Source: Spirochaetes bacterium GWF1_49_6 (GTDB taxonomy: Bacteria; Spirochaetota; Brevinematia; Brevinematales; GWF1-51-8). Taken from it: a stretch of 5,435 nucleotides of DNA. Each line of letters opens with the position of its first letter. The first letter of the stretch is position 1. The notes under the pieces are model-generated. The model saw only the letters and a list, made by a program, of their open reading frames with translations. It did no database searches and had not been told where the DNA came from. The position numbers and the translations under genes are program-made. The stretch spans positions 6,227 through 11,661 of the forward strand of contig MIBD01000015.1 in the NCBI GenBank assembly GCA_001829395.1. Reading direction: 5' to 3'. Shown piece by piece: positions 1-5,435 of this stretch.

Positions 1-1
1 G

Positions 2-2605
2 AAAGATAAGGCCGGGAACACCAGCGCGATCAAGACGATTAATATTACCATTCAGCAGCAGCAGCAGGCTCCCGGACTGGCGGTGCATTTCAAGAAACCC
101 GCGTCATGGACTAAAGCAAACATCCATTACTGGGCTACAGTTCCCGGCGCGCTCGCGACCACATGGCCGGGCAAGCTGATGGCCAGCGAAGGCGGCGACT
201 GGTATTACTATGTCATCACCAACCAGACCTCCGCGAACATTGTCTTCAATAATAACGGGTCTCCCCAATCGGTAGACCTGACCCGCGCTAAAGAGGGATG
301 GTATAAAGAAGGGGTATGGTACGACCAGAACCCCGACGATACGGTGCCCCCGACAGTAAGCCTGACCGCTCCCGCGGACGGCGCTACCGGCCTTACCGGT
401 AATGTTACCGTATCCGCGGATGCGTCCGACAATATCGGTGTGACCAAGGTCGAGTTCTATGTAGATAATAAACTGATTACCAACGATACGACCGCGCCTT
501 ATGAAATTCAGTGGAACAGCGCGTTTGTCGCCAACGGGTCGCACCAGTTGACCGCGAAGGCTTACGATGTGATGAACTCCACGGTATCGGCGGCGTTTAC
601 GGTCTCCACTGTGAACGCGAACGTGCCTCCTGTAGCGAATGCCGGCGGCGATATCTTCGCCGTATCGGATCTCCCGTTCCAGTTTAACGGGGCGCAGTCC
701 TACGATCCCAACGGGACTATCGTATCCTATACATGGACGGACGGCGCGGGGCATACGCTCAGCGGCGCGACGCCTATCTTTACCTATACGACCACTAACG
801 GCAGTCCGTTCACATGGACGCTGACTGTACGCGACGACGCCGGCGCGACTCATAACGATACGGTTTCGGTGACGGTCGCGAATATACTCCCGCGCGGCGA
901 CTTCCGCGAGGAGACGATCTACTTCGTGATTACGACACGCTTCTATGACGGCGATCCCGCGAACAACGCGTTCGGATGGGACGACGAGCATGCCGGGAAC
1001 TATCCCGACGATCCGTCATGGAGAGGCGACTTTAAGGGACTGATCGAGAAACTCGACTATATCAAGGCGCTCGGTTTCAGCGCGGTCTGGATCACTCCTG
1101 TCATACAGAATATGAGCGGTTACGATTATCACGGGTATCACGGGTATGACTTCAATATCGTCGATCCCCGTTACGAATCGGCCGGGTACGACCTGCAGAG
1201 ACTGATTAACGAATGTCACGCGAGAGACATGAAGCTCGTGGTCGATATCGTGCTGAACCATTCCGGGAACTGGGGAGCGGTCGGACTATTTACACCGACC
1301 AACGATTATACCCTTACCCCGAACGAGCAGTACGTCGACCGTTTCACCCAGATACAGAACAGCCCGCTCTATCACAAGGGCTGGTGCGGAGACTGGGAAG
1401 GATACACGGTGCAGAGTACGTCCATAGCGGGTGATTGCCAGGACTTCAATACGGAAAACCCGGTGACACGGCAGTACCTGATCGACGCGTATAATAAAAT
1501 GATCGATATGGGAGTTGACTCTTTCCGTGTGGATACGGTCAAGCATATCAGCCGCTTCATCTTCAATAAGTACTTTGTTCCGGCGTTCAAACTGCGCGGC
1601 GGGCCGAACTTCTTCATCTTCGGAGAGGTCTGCTCGCGTTACCGCCAGATATGGAATAACAATCTTCCGCCGGTTTCGCCTCCGTTCTATACGTGGAAGG
1701 AAAACCATAACTACGACGGGATGACCGATAATGAAGCGGCGTACGCATGCTGGTACGACAATATCGACCCGGGCTCTCAGCAGTCCAGCGATAACCATTT
1801 GCTCTACGGGAATAACTACCATACCCCGAATTACGCGCAGGCTTCCGGCCTACAGGTCATCGACTTCTGTATGCATTGGAACTTCCAGGACGCGGGGACG
1901 GCATGGGGAGTTCATGGATGGGATTATACCTATAACGACGCGACATGGAACGTGACCTATGTGGACTCGCATGATTACGCGCCGGATTCGCCCGACAGCA
2001 CGAAACGTTTCGTGGGATCGCAGGCGACATGGGCGGAAAATCTTTCGCTGATGTTCACATTCCGCGGTATACCGTGTATCTTCTACGGTTCGGAAATCGA
2101 GTTTAAGAAGGGATGCCCTATCGACGTAGGCCCGAATATGCCGTTAGAAAACACCGGACGCGCCTACTTCGGCCCGCATATCGAGGGCAGTGTCAATGTA
2201 ACCGATTTCGCCGTATGGAATAACGCGACGGGCGAGATGGCCAATACGCTGAATTACCCGCTCGCCAAACATATACAGTGCCTCAACTGGATACGCCATC
2301 ATGTACCGGCGCTCCAGAAAGGGCAGTACTCCACTGAGAACGTTTCCGGCGGCCTGGCGTTCAAGAAACGTTTCACCGTAGGCGGAGTCGACAGCTTCTG
2401 TATCGTAGCAATATCCGGCGGGGCGACCTTCAATAACCTCCCCGGCGGAACATATAAAGATATAGTGACCGGCGATGTGAAGAGTATCGCTGAAGGCGGC
2501 TCCATCACCATCAACTGTTCGGGTCAGGGTAATCTCAAGGTTTACGTCCTGAACGGTACTTATAAGCTGTCGGATGTAGGGCTGACCAGTCCCTACCTCC
2601 AATAA
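2..2605 (+). CDS. Secreted multimodular GH13 alpha-amylase (5' end outside window)
   Basis: This is predicted to be an extracellular endo-acting alpha-amylase that hydrolyses alpha-1,4 bonds of starch or glycogen. The frame is open from base 2 (867 codons to TAA), so the true start and any signal peptide lie upstream; the GTG at 83 falls inside the CBM26 and is not the start. Numbering from base 2, the order is: Ig-like tail (1-17), Gln linker, CBM26-like (27-113), bacterial Ig-like (116-204), PKD-like (209-294), GH13 barrel (about 305-770), and C-terminal beta domain (about 777-867). GH13 signatures are complete: YHGYHGYD (376), DIVLNH (415-420), QDFNTENP (480-487), GVDSFRVDTVKH with nucleophile Asp511, FGEV with acid/base Glu542, and VDSHD with Asp658. 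An early DGDPANN loop probably binds calcium. The subfamily is uncertain; related Bacillus/Paenibacillus amylases come to mind. It lies 17 bp before a second GH13 gene, probably in the same operon. Confidence 0.93.
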   Translation, partial: KDKAGNTSAIKTINITIQQQQQAPGLAVHFKKPASWTKANIHYWATVPGALATTWPGKLMASEGGDWYYYVITNQTSANIVFNNNGSPQSVDLTRAKEGWYKEGVWYDQNPDDTVPPTVSLTAPADGATGLTGNVTVSADASDNIGVTKVEFYVDNKLITNDTTAPYEIQWNSAFVANGSHQLTAKAYDVMNSTVSAAFTVSTVNANVPPVANAGGDIFAVSDLPFQFNGAQSYDPNGTIVSYTWTDGAGHTLSGATPIFTYTTTNGSPFTWTLTVRDDAGATHNDTVSVTVANILPRGDFREETIYFVITTRFYDGDPANNAFGWDDEHAGNYPDDPSWRGDFKGLIEKLDYIKALGFSAVWITPVIQNMSGYDYHGYHGYDFNIVDPRYESAGYDLQRLINECHARDMKLVVDIVLNHSGNWGAVGLFTPTNDYTLTPNEQYVDRFTQIQNSPLYHKGWCGDWEGYTVQSTSIAGDCQDFNTENPVTRQYLIDAYNKMIDMGVDSFRVDTVKHISRFIFNKYFVPAFKLRGGPNFFIFGEVCSRYRQIWNNNLPPVSPPFYTWKENHNYDGMTDNEAAYACWYDNIDPGSQQSSDNHLLYGNNYHTPNYAQASGLQVIDFCMHWNFQDAGTAWGVHGWDYTYNDATWNVTYVDSHDYAPDSPDSTKRFVGSQATWAENLSLMFTFRGIPCIFYGSEIEFKKGCPIDVGPNMPLENTGRAYFGPHIEGSVNVTDFAVWNNATGEMANTLNYPLAKHIQCLNWIRHHVPALQKGQYSTENVSGGLAFKKRFTVGGVDSFCIVAISGGATFNNLPGGTYKDIVTGDVKSIAEGGSITINCSGQGNLKVYVLNGTYKLSDVGLTSPYLQ
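53..67 (+). repeat. CAG x5 microsatellite encoding a glutamine linker
   Basis: Five perfect CAG codons encode five glutamines between the Ig-like tail and the CBM26 of the first gene. They are followed by Ala-Pro-Gly, as expected of a flexible interdomain linker. Unit changes would alter linker length without shifting the frame. The equivalent junction of the second gene (about 4153-4170) uses an Asn-Asn-Ser-Gly-Thr-Gly linker instead. Confidence 0.85.
80..340 (+). other. CBM26-type starch-binding module of the first gene
   Basis: This module of about 87 residues begins with V-H-F-K-K-P, then N-I-H-Y-W, a T-W-P-G-K-L-M segment, V-F-N-N, P-Q-S-V-D-L and G-W-Y, ending in W-Y-D-Q-N-P. This pattern is that of family 26 carbohydrate-binding modules, which bind alpha-1,4-glucan chains through exposed aromatic residues. 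The likely ligand contacts are the Tyr/Trp of HYW, the Trp of TWPG and the Gln before VDL, inferred from position only. CBM25 is the main alternative, since the two families share the fold and often occur together. Confidence 0.75.
347..883 (+). other. Bacterial Ig-like domain followed by PKD-like domain (first gene)
   Basis: The first unit (347-613) has the P-T-V-S-L-T-A-P start, S-D-N-I-G-V-T-K-V-E-F-Y-V-D centre and N-G-S-H-Q-L-T-A-K-A-Y-D end seen in a common bacterial Ig-like family of secreted enzymes. The second (626-883) starts P-P-V-A-N-A-G-G-D, has S-Y-D-P-N-G and I-V-S-Y-T-W, and ends L-T-V-R-D-D-A-G, matching PKD-type beta-sandwich domains. Both act as spacers between the starch-binding and catalytic domains; no catalytic role is expected. 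Confidence 0.8.
914..2602 (+). other. GH13 alpha-amylase barrel plus C-terminal beta domain
   Basis: This is the catalytic (beta/alpha)8 barrel with all GH13 conserved regions. Key codons: CSR I DIVLNH at 1244-1261, CSR V QDFNTENP at 1439-1462, CSR II with Arg at 1526 and nucleophile Asp at 1532, CSR III with acid/base Glu at 1625, and CSR IV with His at 1970 and Asp at 1973. The Lys-His pair ending CSR II (1541-1546) is typical of alpha-amylases. After about 2330 the sequence turns beta-rich (Y-K-D-I-V-T-G-D, L-K-V-Y-V-L-N-G), which is domain C of amylases, and the protein stops about 15 residues later. Nothing looks broken, so the enzyme should be active. Confidence 0.92.
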
Positions 2606-2610
2606 TTAGA

Positions 2611-2616
2611 AAGGAG
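2611..2616 (+). promoter_or_regulatory. Ribosome-binding site of the second gene
   Basis: AAGGAG lies 6 nt before ATG 2623 and closely matches the Shine-Dalgarno consensus. It fixes the start of the second gene over the in-frame ATG at 2635. The site sits in the 17-bp gap after the first gene's TAA, where neither a promoter nor a terminator hairpin is visible, so the second gene is probably read from the same transcript as the first. Confidence 0.85.
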
Positions 2617-2622
2617 AAATAA

Positions 2623-2694
2623 ATGAAAGGGATTATGAAGAAAATATTCGCGGCTTTGGTAATATTTACAGCGGGATGGACGTTTATGTCCTGC
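2623..2694 (+). other. Lipoprotein signal peptide with relaxed lipobox
   Basis: The first 24 codons give a basic N-terminus (Lys2, Lys6, Lys7), a hydrophobic core (residues 8-22) and Phe-Met-Ser-Cys at 21-24. Cys24 would be lipidated and become the mature N-terminus after signal peptidase II cleavage. The Ser at -1 is normal, but Phe at -3 departs from the usual Leu/Val/Ile; such relaxed lipoboxes are known in spirochaetes. It is followed by EIGRD, with no Asp at +2, which in enterobacteria would not signal inner-membrane retention; this rule may not apply here. A plain signal peptidase I substrate is less likely because no A-x-A site follows. Confidence 0.72.
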
Positions 2695-5435
2695 GAAATC
2701 GGCCGCGATGTACTGAATAAACTTTCCGCGGGGGTGGTCGCTATCAGCGACCCGACCAATAATCAGTTGGTATATATCAACGGACATGTGTCCGGTACCT
2801 GCTACGACGAGGCGGGGGTCAGCGCGGTGCTGATAAAAGCCTCGGTCATCTACGGCGGACCGACCAACGTTTTCCCGACGACGGTTTATTCCGGTACGCT
2901 CTCGACCTTCGAGGGCGATATCGCGATATCCAACGGCGGGTATTATTACCTCTGGGCGGAAGCGATCAATACGCAAAATGAATTCGCGTACAGCCCTAAG
3001 GTATTCGTCTATGTAGTCCAAATGTATCTTACGAACACCAACGATTACGATGAGGCCGCCCCGGTAGTCACGATTACCTCGCCGACCAATAACCAGATAG
3101 TCGGGAATGCGATTACGGCGTCCGGTATCGCGGCCGATAACAAGTCCGGTATCAAGACAGTCTATCTCAAGCTCGACAGCGCGGGATTTACTCCCGTGTC
3201 GGTAGCGGGCAGCGCATGGTCGACGAATATCGCGCTTACCGTAACCGGCGCGCATACGATACGCGTGTACGGTATCGATATGTCGAATAATATCTCGGCC
3301 ACTAATATGGTAACCGTCAACTACATCGCGGGAAATCCCTCGGTGACTATCACGTCGCCTGTCAGCGGTATCGCTACGAATTTGACTTCCATCAACATCG
3401 CCGGGACAGCGGCGGTATCAGGATATACGATTACATCGGTAAAACTCAAAGTGAATGCCAGCGGCTTTAATAGCGTCGGCAATACGGCATGGAATACCAA
3501 CGGTGTCCTGCTGACGGAAGGTACGAACTCGTTTACCGCCCTCGCGATCGCGTCGAGCGGCAAGTCGAACACGTCCCCTGTAGTGAAAATACTCCGCGAT
3601 ACGGCCAAACCGACGGCGTCGTTCACCTATCCGTCCGGCGGAGCGACTGTCGCCGCGGCCTCCTTTACGATTACCGGGAGCGCGTCCGACGGAGCGATCG
3701 GCAGCGGTATCTCCAAGGTATATCTCGCGGTCAATTCCGGTTTTGTTCCGGTGACCGGGACGGCCTCATGGAACAAGTTAGTGACGCTTCCCGACGGCGC
3801 ATACACCTTGTATGTATATTCAGTAGATAAGGTGGGGCTTGTCAGTAGTACGAACCAGATCAGTATCACAGTGGCGGCGCCCGACACCACCCGGCCCGAG
3901 ATCAGTATCACCGCTCCCGTGAACAATATTTCGACTACCAACGCGTCTATCGATGTTTCAGGTACCGCGAGCGATAATAAGGCCGTGACTACGGTCTATG
4001 TCGCGGTCAACACCGGTGCATTCGCCGCGGGGACGGGTACCGTGTCATGGAGTAAGAATGCCGCACTCGACTTGGGAACCAATACGATCAAAGCGTATTC
4101 CCAGGACGCGGCGGGCAATAAGAGCGCGACCAATTCTGTAAAAGTGATCAAGAATAATTCCGGCACGGGTATGACGGTTTACTTCAAGAAACCGTCTGTC
4201 TGGGCGGGCGCGTATATCCATTACTGGCCTACCGGTTCGGTATGGGCGAGCTGTCCCGCGATGACGAGTATCGGTAACGGGTGGTATTCCTACTATATGA
4301 ACGACCGGACTTCGACCAGTTGTCTCTTCAAGAATGTGTCCGGTACGAATGTCTTATACCAGACCGCCGACCTGCAGAGAACCGGCGACGGATGGTACTG
4401 GACGAATAACCAGTGGTACGACTCCAACCCTGAGGACGTGTCCACACCGACCGTGAATATCACCTCGCCGACCGATTACCGTGAGGTAACGAGCGATACC
4501 CTGAATATCATGGGTACCGCAGCTGGCGGCGGATTGACCGGAGTCTATATAAAAGTGAACGCCGGCGGATTTGTTTTAGCCACCGGCACCCTGTCATGGA
4601 TCAAGAGTGTTTCGCTCGATATGGGAACTAATACTATAGAAGTATACGCGCAGGGTTCGTCCCAGCAGAGCACGCATAAGTACGTACATGTCGTTCGGAA
4701 GACCGGGAGCGGTTCAGACTGGCCCGGCTCCTACACCGGGAAACTCGGCGCAAATCTCTTTAACGACGGTGTGGAATTTTCCATCTGGTGGAAAGACGCG
4801 GTAGTCAGCGCGGTCTATGTGACCGGCGACTTCAACGGATGGGGGCAAACCCCGTTGACGCGTATCACCAGCGGCGCGAACACCGATGTTTGGTGGGCGT
4901 TTATTCCCGGGGTGAGCGCGGGCAGCGAGTATAAGTTTATCGGCATCAAACGCGTTGAGGGAAGTACTCCAGTGGCCGACCCGTACTCGAAATACAATCG
5001 TTACTCCTCCGGCAGTAGTGTCGTATGCGACCAGACCTACGCATGGACGGACGGCTCATGGAACCGCCCCGGATGGGATTATTACATCGTGTACGAATTG
5101 CATCCTAAGGACTTTACCTCCGCCGATTCGACTGTTCCCGCGGCGCATAAAGGAAAATACCTCGGTATCGTCGATAAACTGACCTACCTGACCAACCTCG
5201 GTATCACCGCGGTCGAGCTGATGCCCCCGTCGGAATTTCCCGACGCCGGGTACTCGTGGGGATATAACACCTCGTTGTATATGTCGGTCGAGAGCGGATA
5301 CGCGCAGAACCCCTCGCAGGGTCAGGACGGCCTCAACGAGTTCAAGCAGATGGTAAACGCATGCCACCAATACGGGGTCGCGGTGATTATCGATATGGTG
5401 TTCAATCATACCGCGAATAACGACAACTGGCTCTG
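2623..5435 (+). CDS. Ig-repeat lipoprotein with CBM26, CBM48-like and GH13 domains (3' end outside window)
   Basis: The frame is open from ATG 2623 to the last base (937 complete codons, no stop). ATG 2623 is chosen because AAGGAG sits 6 nt upstream; the next in-frame ATG (2635) is too far from it. Order: signal peptide with a lipobox ending at Cys24; divergent beta-rich domain (about 38-140); Ig-like repeats (147-237, 238-326, 327-421, 422-514); CBM26-like (517-604); fifth Ig-like repeat (608-694); CBM48-like domain (about 716-802) with GDFNGWG (735-741) and DPYSK (786-790); and a GH13 barrel from about 818 with YELHPKDF, GITAVELMP (860-868), SWGYN (878-882) and DMVFNH (924-929). The nucleophile, acid/base and third acidic residue lie beyond the window. 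CBM48 plus YELH and SWGYN is typical of branching enzymes, isoamylases and pullulanases, so an alpha-1,6-related activity is inferred, but alpha-amylase is not excluded. Probably a surface- or membrane-anchored glucan-degrading enzyme acting with the upstream amylase. Confidence 0.92.
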   Translation, partial: MKGIMKKIFAALVIFTAGWTFMSCEIGRDVLNKLSAGVVAISDPTNNQLVYINGHVSGTCYDEAGVSAVLIKASVIYGGPTNVFPTTVYSGTLSTFEGDIAISNGGYYYLWAEAINTQNEFAYSPKVFVYVVQMYLTNTNDYDEAAPVVTITSPTNNQIVGNAITASGIAADNKSGIKTVYLKLDSAGFTPVSVAGSAWSTNIALTVTGAHTIRVYGIDMSNNISATNMVTVNYIAGNPSVTITSPVSGIATNLTSINIAGTAAVSGYTITSVKLKVNASGFNSVGNTAWNTNGVLLTEGTNSFTALAIASSGKSNTSPVVKILRDTAKPTASFTYPSGGATVAAASFTITGSASDGAIGSGISKVYLAVNSGFVPVTGTASWNKLVTLPDGAYTLYVYSVDKVGLVSSTNQISITVAAPDTTRPEISITAPVNNISTTNASIDVSGTASDNKAVTTVYVAVNTGAFAAGTGTVSWSKNAALDLGTNTIKAYSQDAAGNKSATNSVKVIKNNSGTGMTVYFKKPSVWAGAYIHYWPTGSVWASCPAMTSIGNGWYSYYMNDRTSTSCLFKNVSGTNVLYQTADLQRTGDGWYWTNNQWYDSNPEDVSTPTVNITSPTDYREVTSDTLNIMGTAAGGGLTGVYIKVNAGGFVLATGTLSWIKSVSLDMGTNTIEVYAQGSSQQSTHKYVHVVRKTGSGSDWPGSYTGKLGANLFNDGVEFSIWWKDAVVSAVYVTGDFNGWGQTPLTRITSGANTDVWWAFIPGVSAGSEYKFIGIKRVEGSTPVADPYSKYNRYSSGSSVVCDQTYAWTDGSWNRPGWDYYIVYELHPKDFTSADSTVPAAHKGKYLGIVDKLTYLTNLGITAVELMPPSEFPDAGYSWGYNTSLYMSVESGYAQNPSQGQDGLNEFKQMVNACHQYGVAVIIDMVFNHTANNDNWL
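3061..4164 (+). repeat. Four tandem Ig-like repeats of about 90-95 residues (second gene)
   Basis: Units are 3061-3333, 3334-3600, 3601-3885 and 3886-4164. Each opens with a P-x-(V/I/A)-(T/S)-(I/F)-(T)-(S/A/Y)-P strand, has a central V-Y/K-L/V-x-V/L segment followed by a Trp (A-W, S-W), and closes with a Y-x-x-D-x-x-x-x-x-S type strand before a Thr/Asp linker. They are diverged at both protein and DNA level, so this is an old array and not a recent expansion. The role is probably a stalk holding the binding and catalytic domains away from the membrane anchor. A fifth copy lies after the CBM26 at 4444-4704. Confidence 0.8.
4171..4434 (+). other. CBM26-type starch-binding module of the second gene
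   Basis: It shares with the module of the first gene the V-x-F-K-K-P start, Y/N-I-H-Y-W strand, a Trp soon after, a Q-x-x-D-L-x-R strand, and a G-W-Y ... W-Y-D-x-N-P-x-D end. The W-P-G-x-x-M segment is changed to W-A-S-C-P-A-M. It is predicted to bind alpha-glucan chains. It sits between Ig-like repeats four and five, in the same Ig-CBM26-Ig order as in the first gene. Confidence 0.72.
4444..4704 (+). repeat. Fifth Ig-like repeat, closest to the repeat before the CBM26
   Basis: This unit repeats the scheme of 3886-4164: P-T-V-N-I-T-S-P start, G-V-Y-I-K-V-N-A-G-G-F, then T-G-T-L-S-W-I-K-S and L-D-M-G-T-N-T-I-E-V-Y. The counterpart before the CBM26 reads T-G-T-V-S-W-S-K-N and L-D-L-G-T-N-T-I-K-A-Y. 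It links the CBM26 to the CBM48-like domain and is presumably structural. Confidence 0.75.
4768..5435 (+). other. CBM48-like domain and partial GH13 barrel of the second gene
   Basis: The first part (4768 to about 5028) is an early-set beta domain: V-E-F-S-I-W-W, V-Y-V-T-G-D-F-N-G-W at 4816-4842, a W-x-x-x-I-P-G strand, E-Y-K-F and D-P-Y-S-K, as found ahead of the barrel in branching enzymes, isoamylases and pullulanases. The barrel begins near 5074 with Y-E-L-H at 5092, H-K-G-K-Y-L-G, G-I-T-A-V-E-L-M-P at 5200-5226, S-W-G-Y-N at 5254-5268, and CSR I D-M-V-F-N-H at 5392-5409. The window ends nine codons later, before CSR II-IV, so specificity and activity cannot be judged. Confidence 0.82.

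Noticed and set aside
83..85. GTG as start codon of the first gene
   Set aside because: The frame stays open to base 2 with Ig-like and linker sequence upstream, and the GTG encodes the Val of the first CBM26 strand; no ribosome-binding site precedes it.
388..411. Inverted-repeat-like stretch with repeated ACCGG/CCGGT and GTTACCG
   Set aside because: It lies within coding sequence of the Ig-like domain and is explained by Thr-Gly codons; there is no T-run or other regulatory context.
104..991. A 295-codon open frame on the minus strand
   Set aside because: It lies wholly opposite the CBM26-Ig-PKD part of the first gene, is rich in Arg, Val and Gly with no recognisable domain, and reflects the codon bias of the real gene.
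1286..1822. A 178-codon minus-strand open frame
   Set aside because: It is antisense to the catalytic core of the amylase, whose conserved motifs prove the plus-strand frame; the minus product has no recognisable features.
2606..2622. Possible promoter or terminator between the two genes
   Set aside because: The gap is 17 bp and holds only the ribosome-binding site; there is no room for a promoter and no hairpin with a T-run.
2593..3255. A 220-codon minus-strand open frame spanning the gene junction
   Set aside because: It would cover the ribosome-binding site, signal peptide and first domains of the second gene. Its sequence is Arg/Gly/Asp-rich and shows no domain.
3489..3830. A 113-codon plus-strand open frame inside the second gene
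   Set aside because: It overlaps Ig-like repeats two and three in another frame, has no ribosome-binding site, and its product is Arg-rich and featureless.
3061..4704. Repeat array as a CRISPR or mobile element
   Set aside because: The periodicity of about 270-285 bp is at protein level, the DNA units are diverged, and the frame is continuous, so these are tandem protein domains.
5056..5409. A 117-codon minus-strand open frame at the right edge
   Set aside because: It is antisense to a GH13 barrel with clear motifs on the plus strand, so it is a shadow.

Overview
The window holds two adjacent, same-strand genes for large, modular, exported starch/glycogen-degrading enzymes of glycoside hydrolase family 13 (GH13). 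Both run off a window edge. Apart from a 17-bp gap (2606-2622), every base belongs to one of the two reading frames. I see no RNA gene, CRISPR array, insertion sequence, promoter or terminator.

Gene 1 (2-2605) enters already open. It reads: tail of an Ig-like domain, a five-glutamine linker, a CBM26-type starch-binding module, a bacterial Ig-like domain, a PKD-like domain, a complete GH13 alpha-amylase barrel with all catalytic residues, and a beta-rich C-terminal domain. Gene 2 (2623-5435) starts behind a strong ribosome-binding site. It reads: lipoprotein-type signal peptide, a divergent beta-rich domain, four Ig-like repeats, a second CBM26-type module, a fifth Ig-like repeat, a CBM48-like (early-set) domain, and the first third of a second GH13 barrel. 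It is still open at the last base. Its GH13 part resembles the branching/debranching/pullulanase side of the family, not the plain alpha-amylase side.

The tight spacing suggests one operon. The likely division of labour is that gene 1 cuts internal alpha-1,4 bonds of starch or glycogen, while gene 2, tethered to the membrane by a lipid anchor, acts on the branched or already shortened glucans. The CBM26 modules would keep both enzymes on the same polymer. The related Ig-CBM26-Ig block in both genes suggests domain shuffling or duplication within the locus.

The host is a bacterium of moderate GC content. The loose lipobox (Phe-Met-Ser-Cys) and Ig-rich lipoprotein style hint at a Gram-negative lineage such as the spirochaetes. 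The gene 1 catalytic domain and CBM26 resemble my recollection of Bacillus/Paenibacillus amylases, so the taxonomy is only a weak guess. I found no clearly undescribed system. The most unusual item is the architecture of the gene 2 protein.
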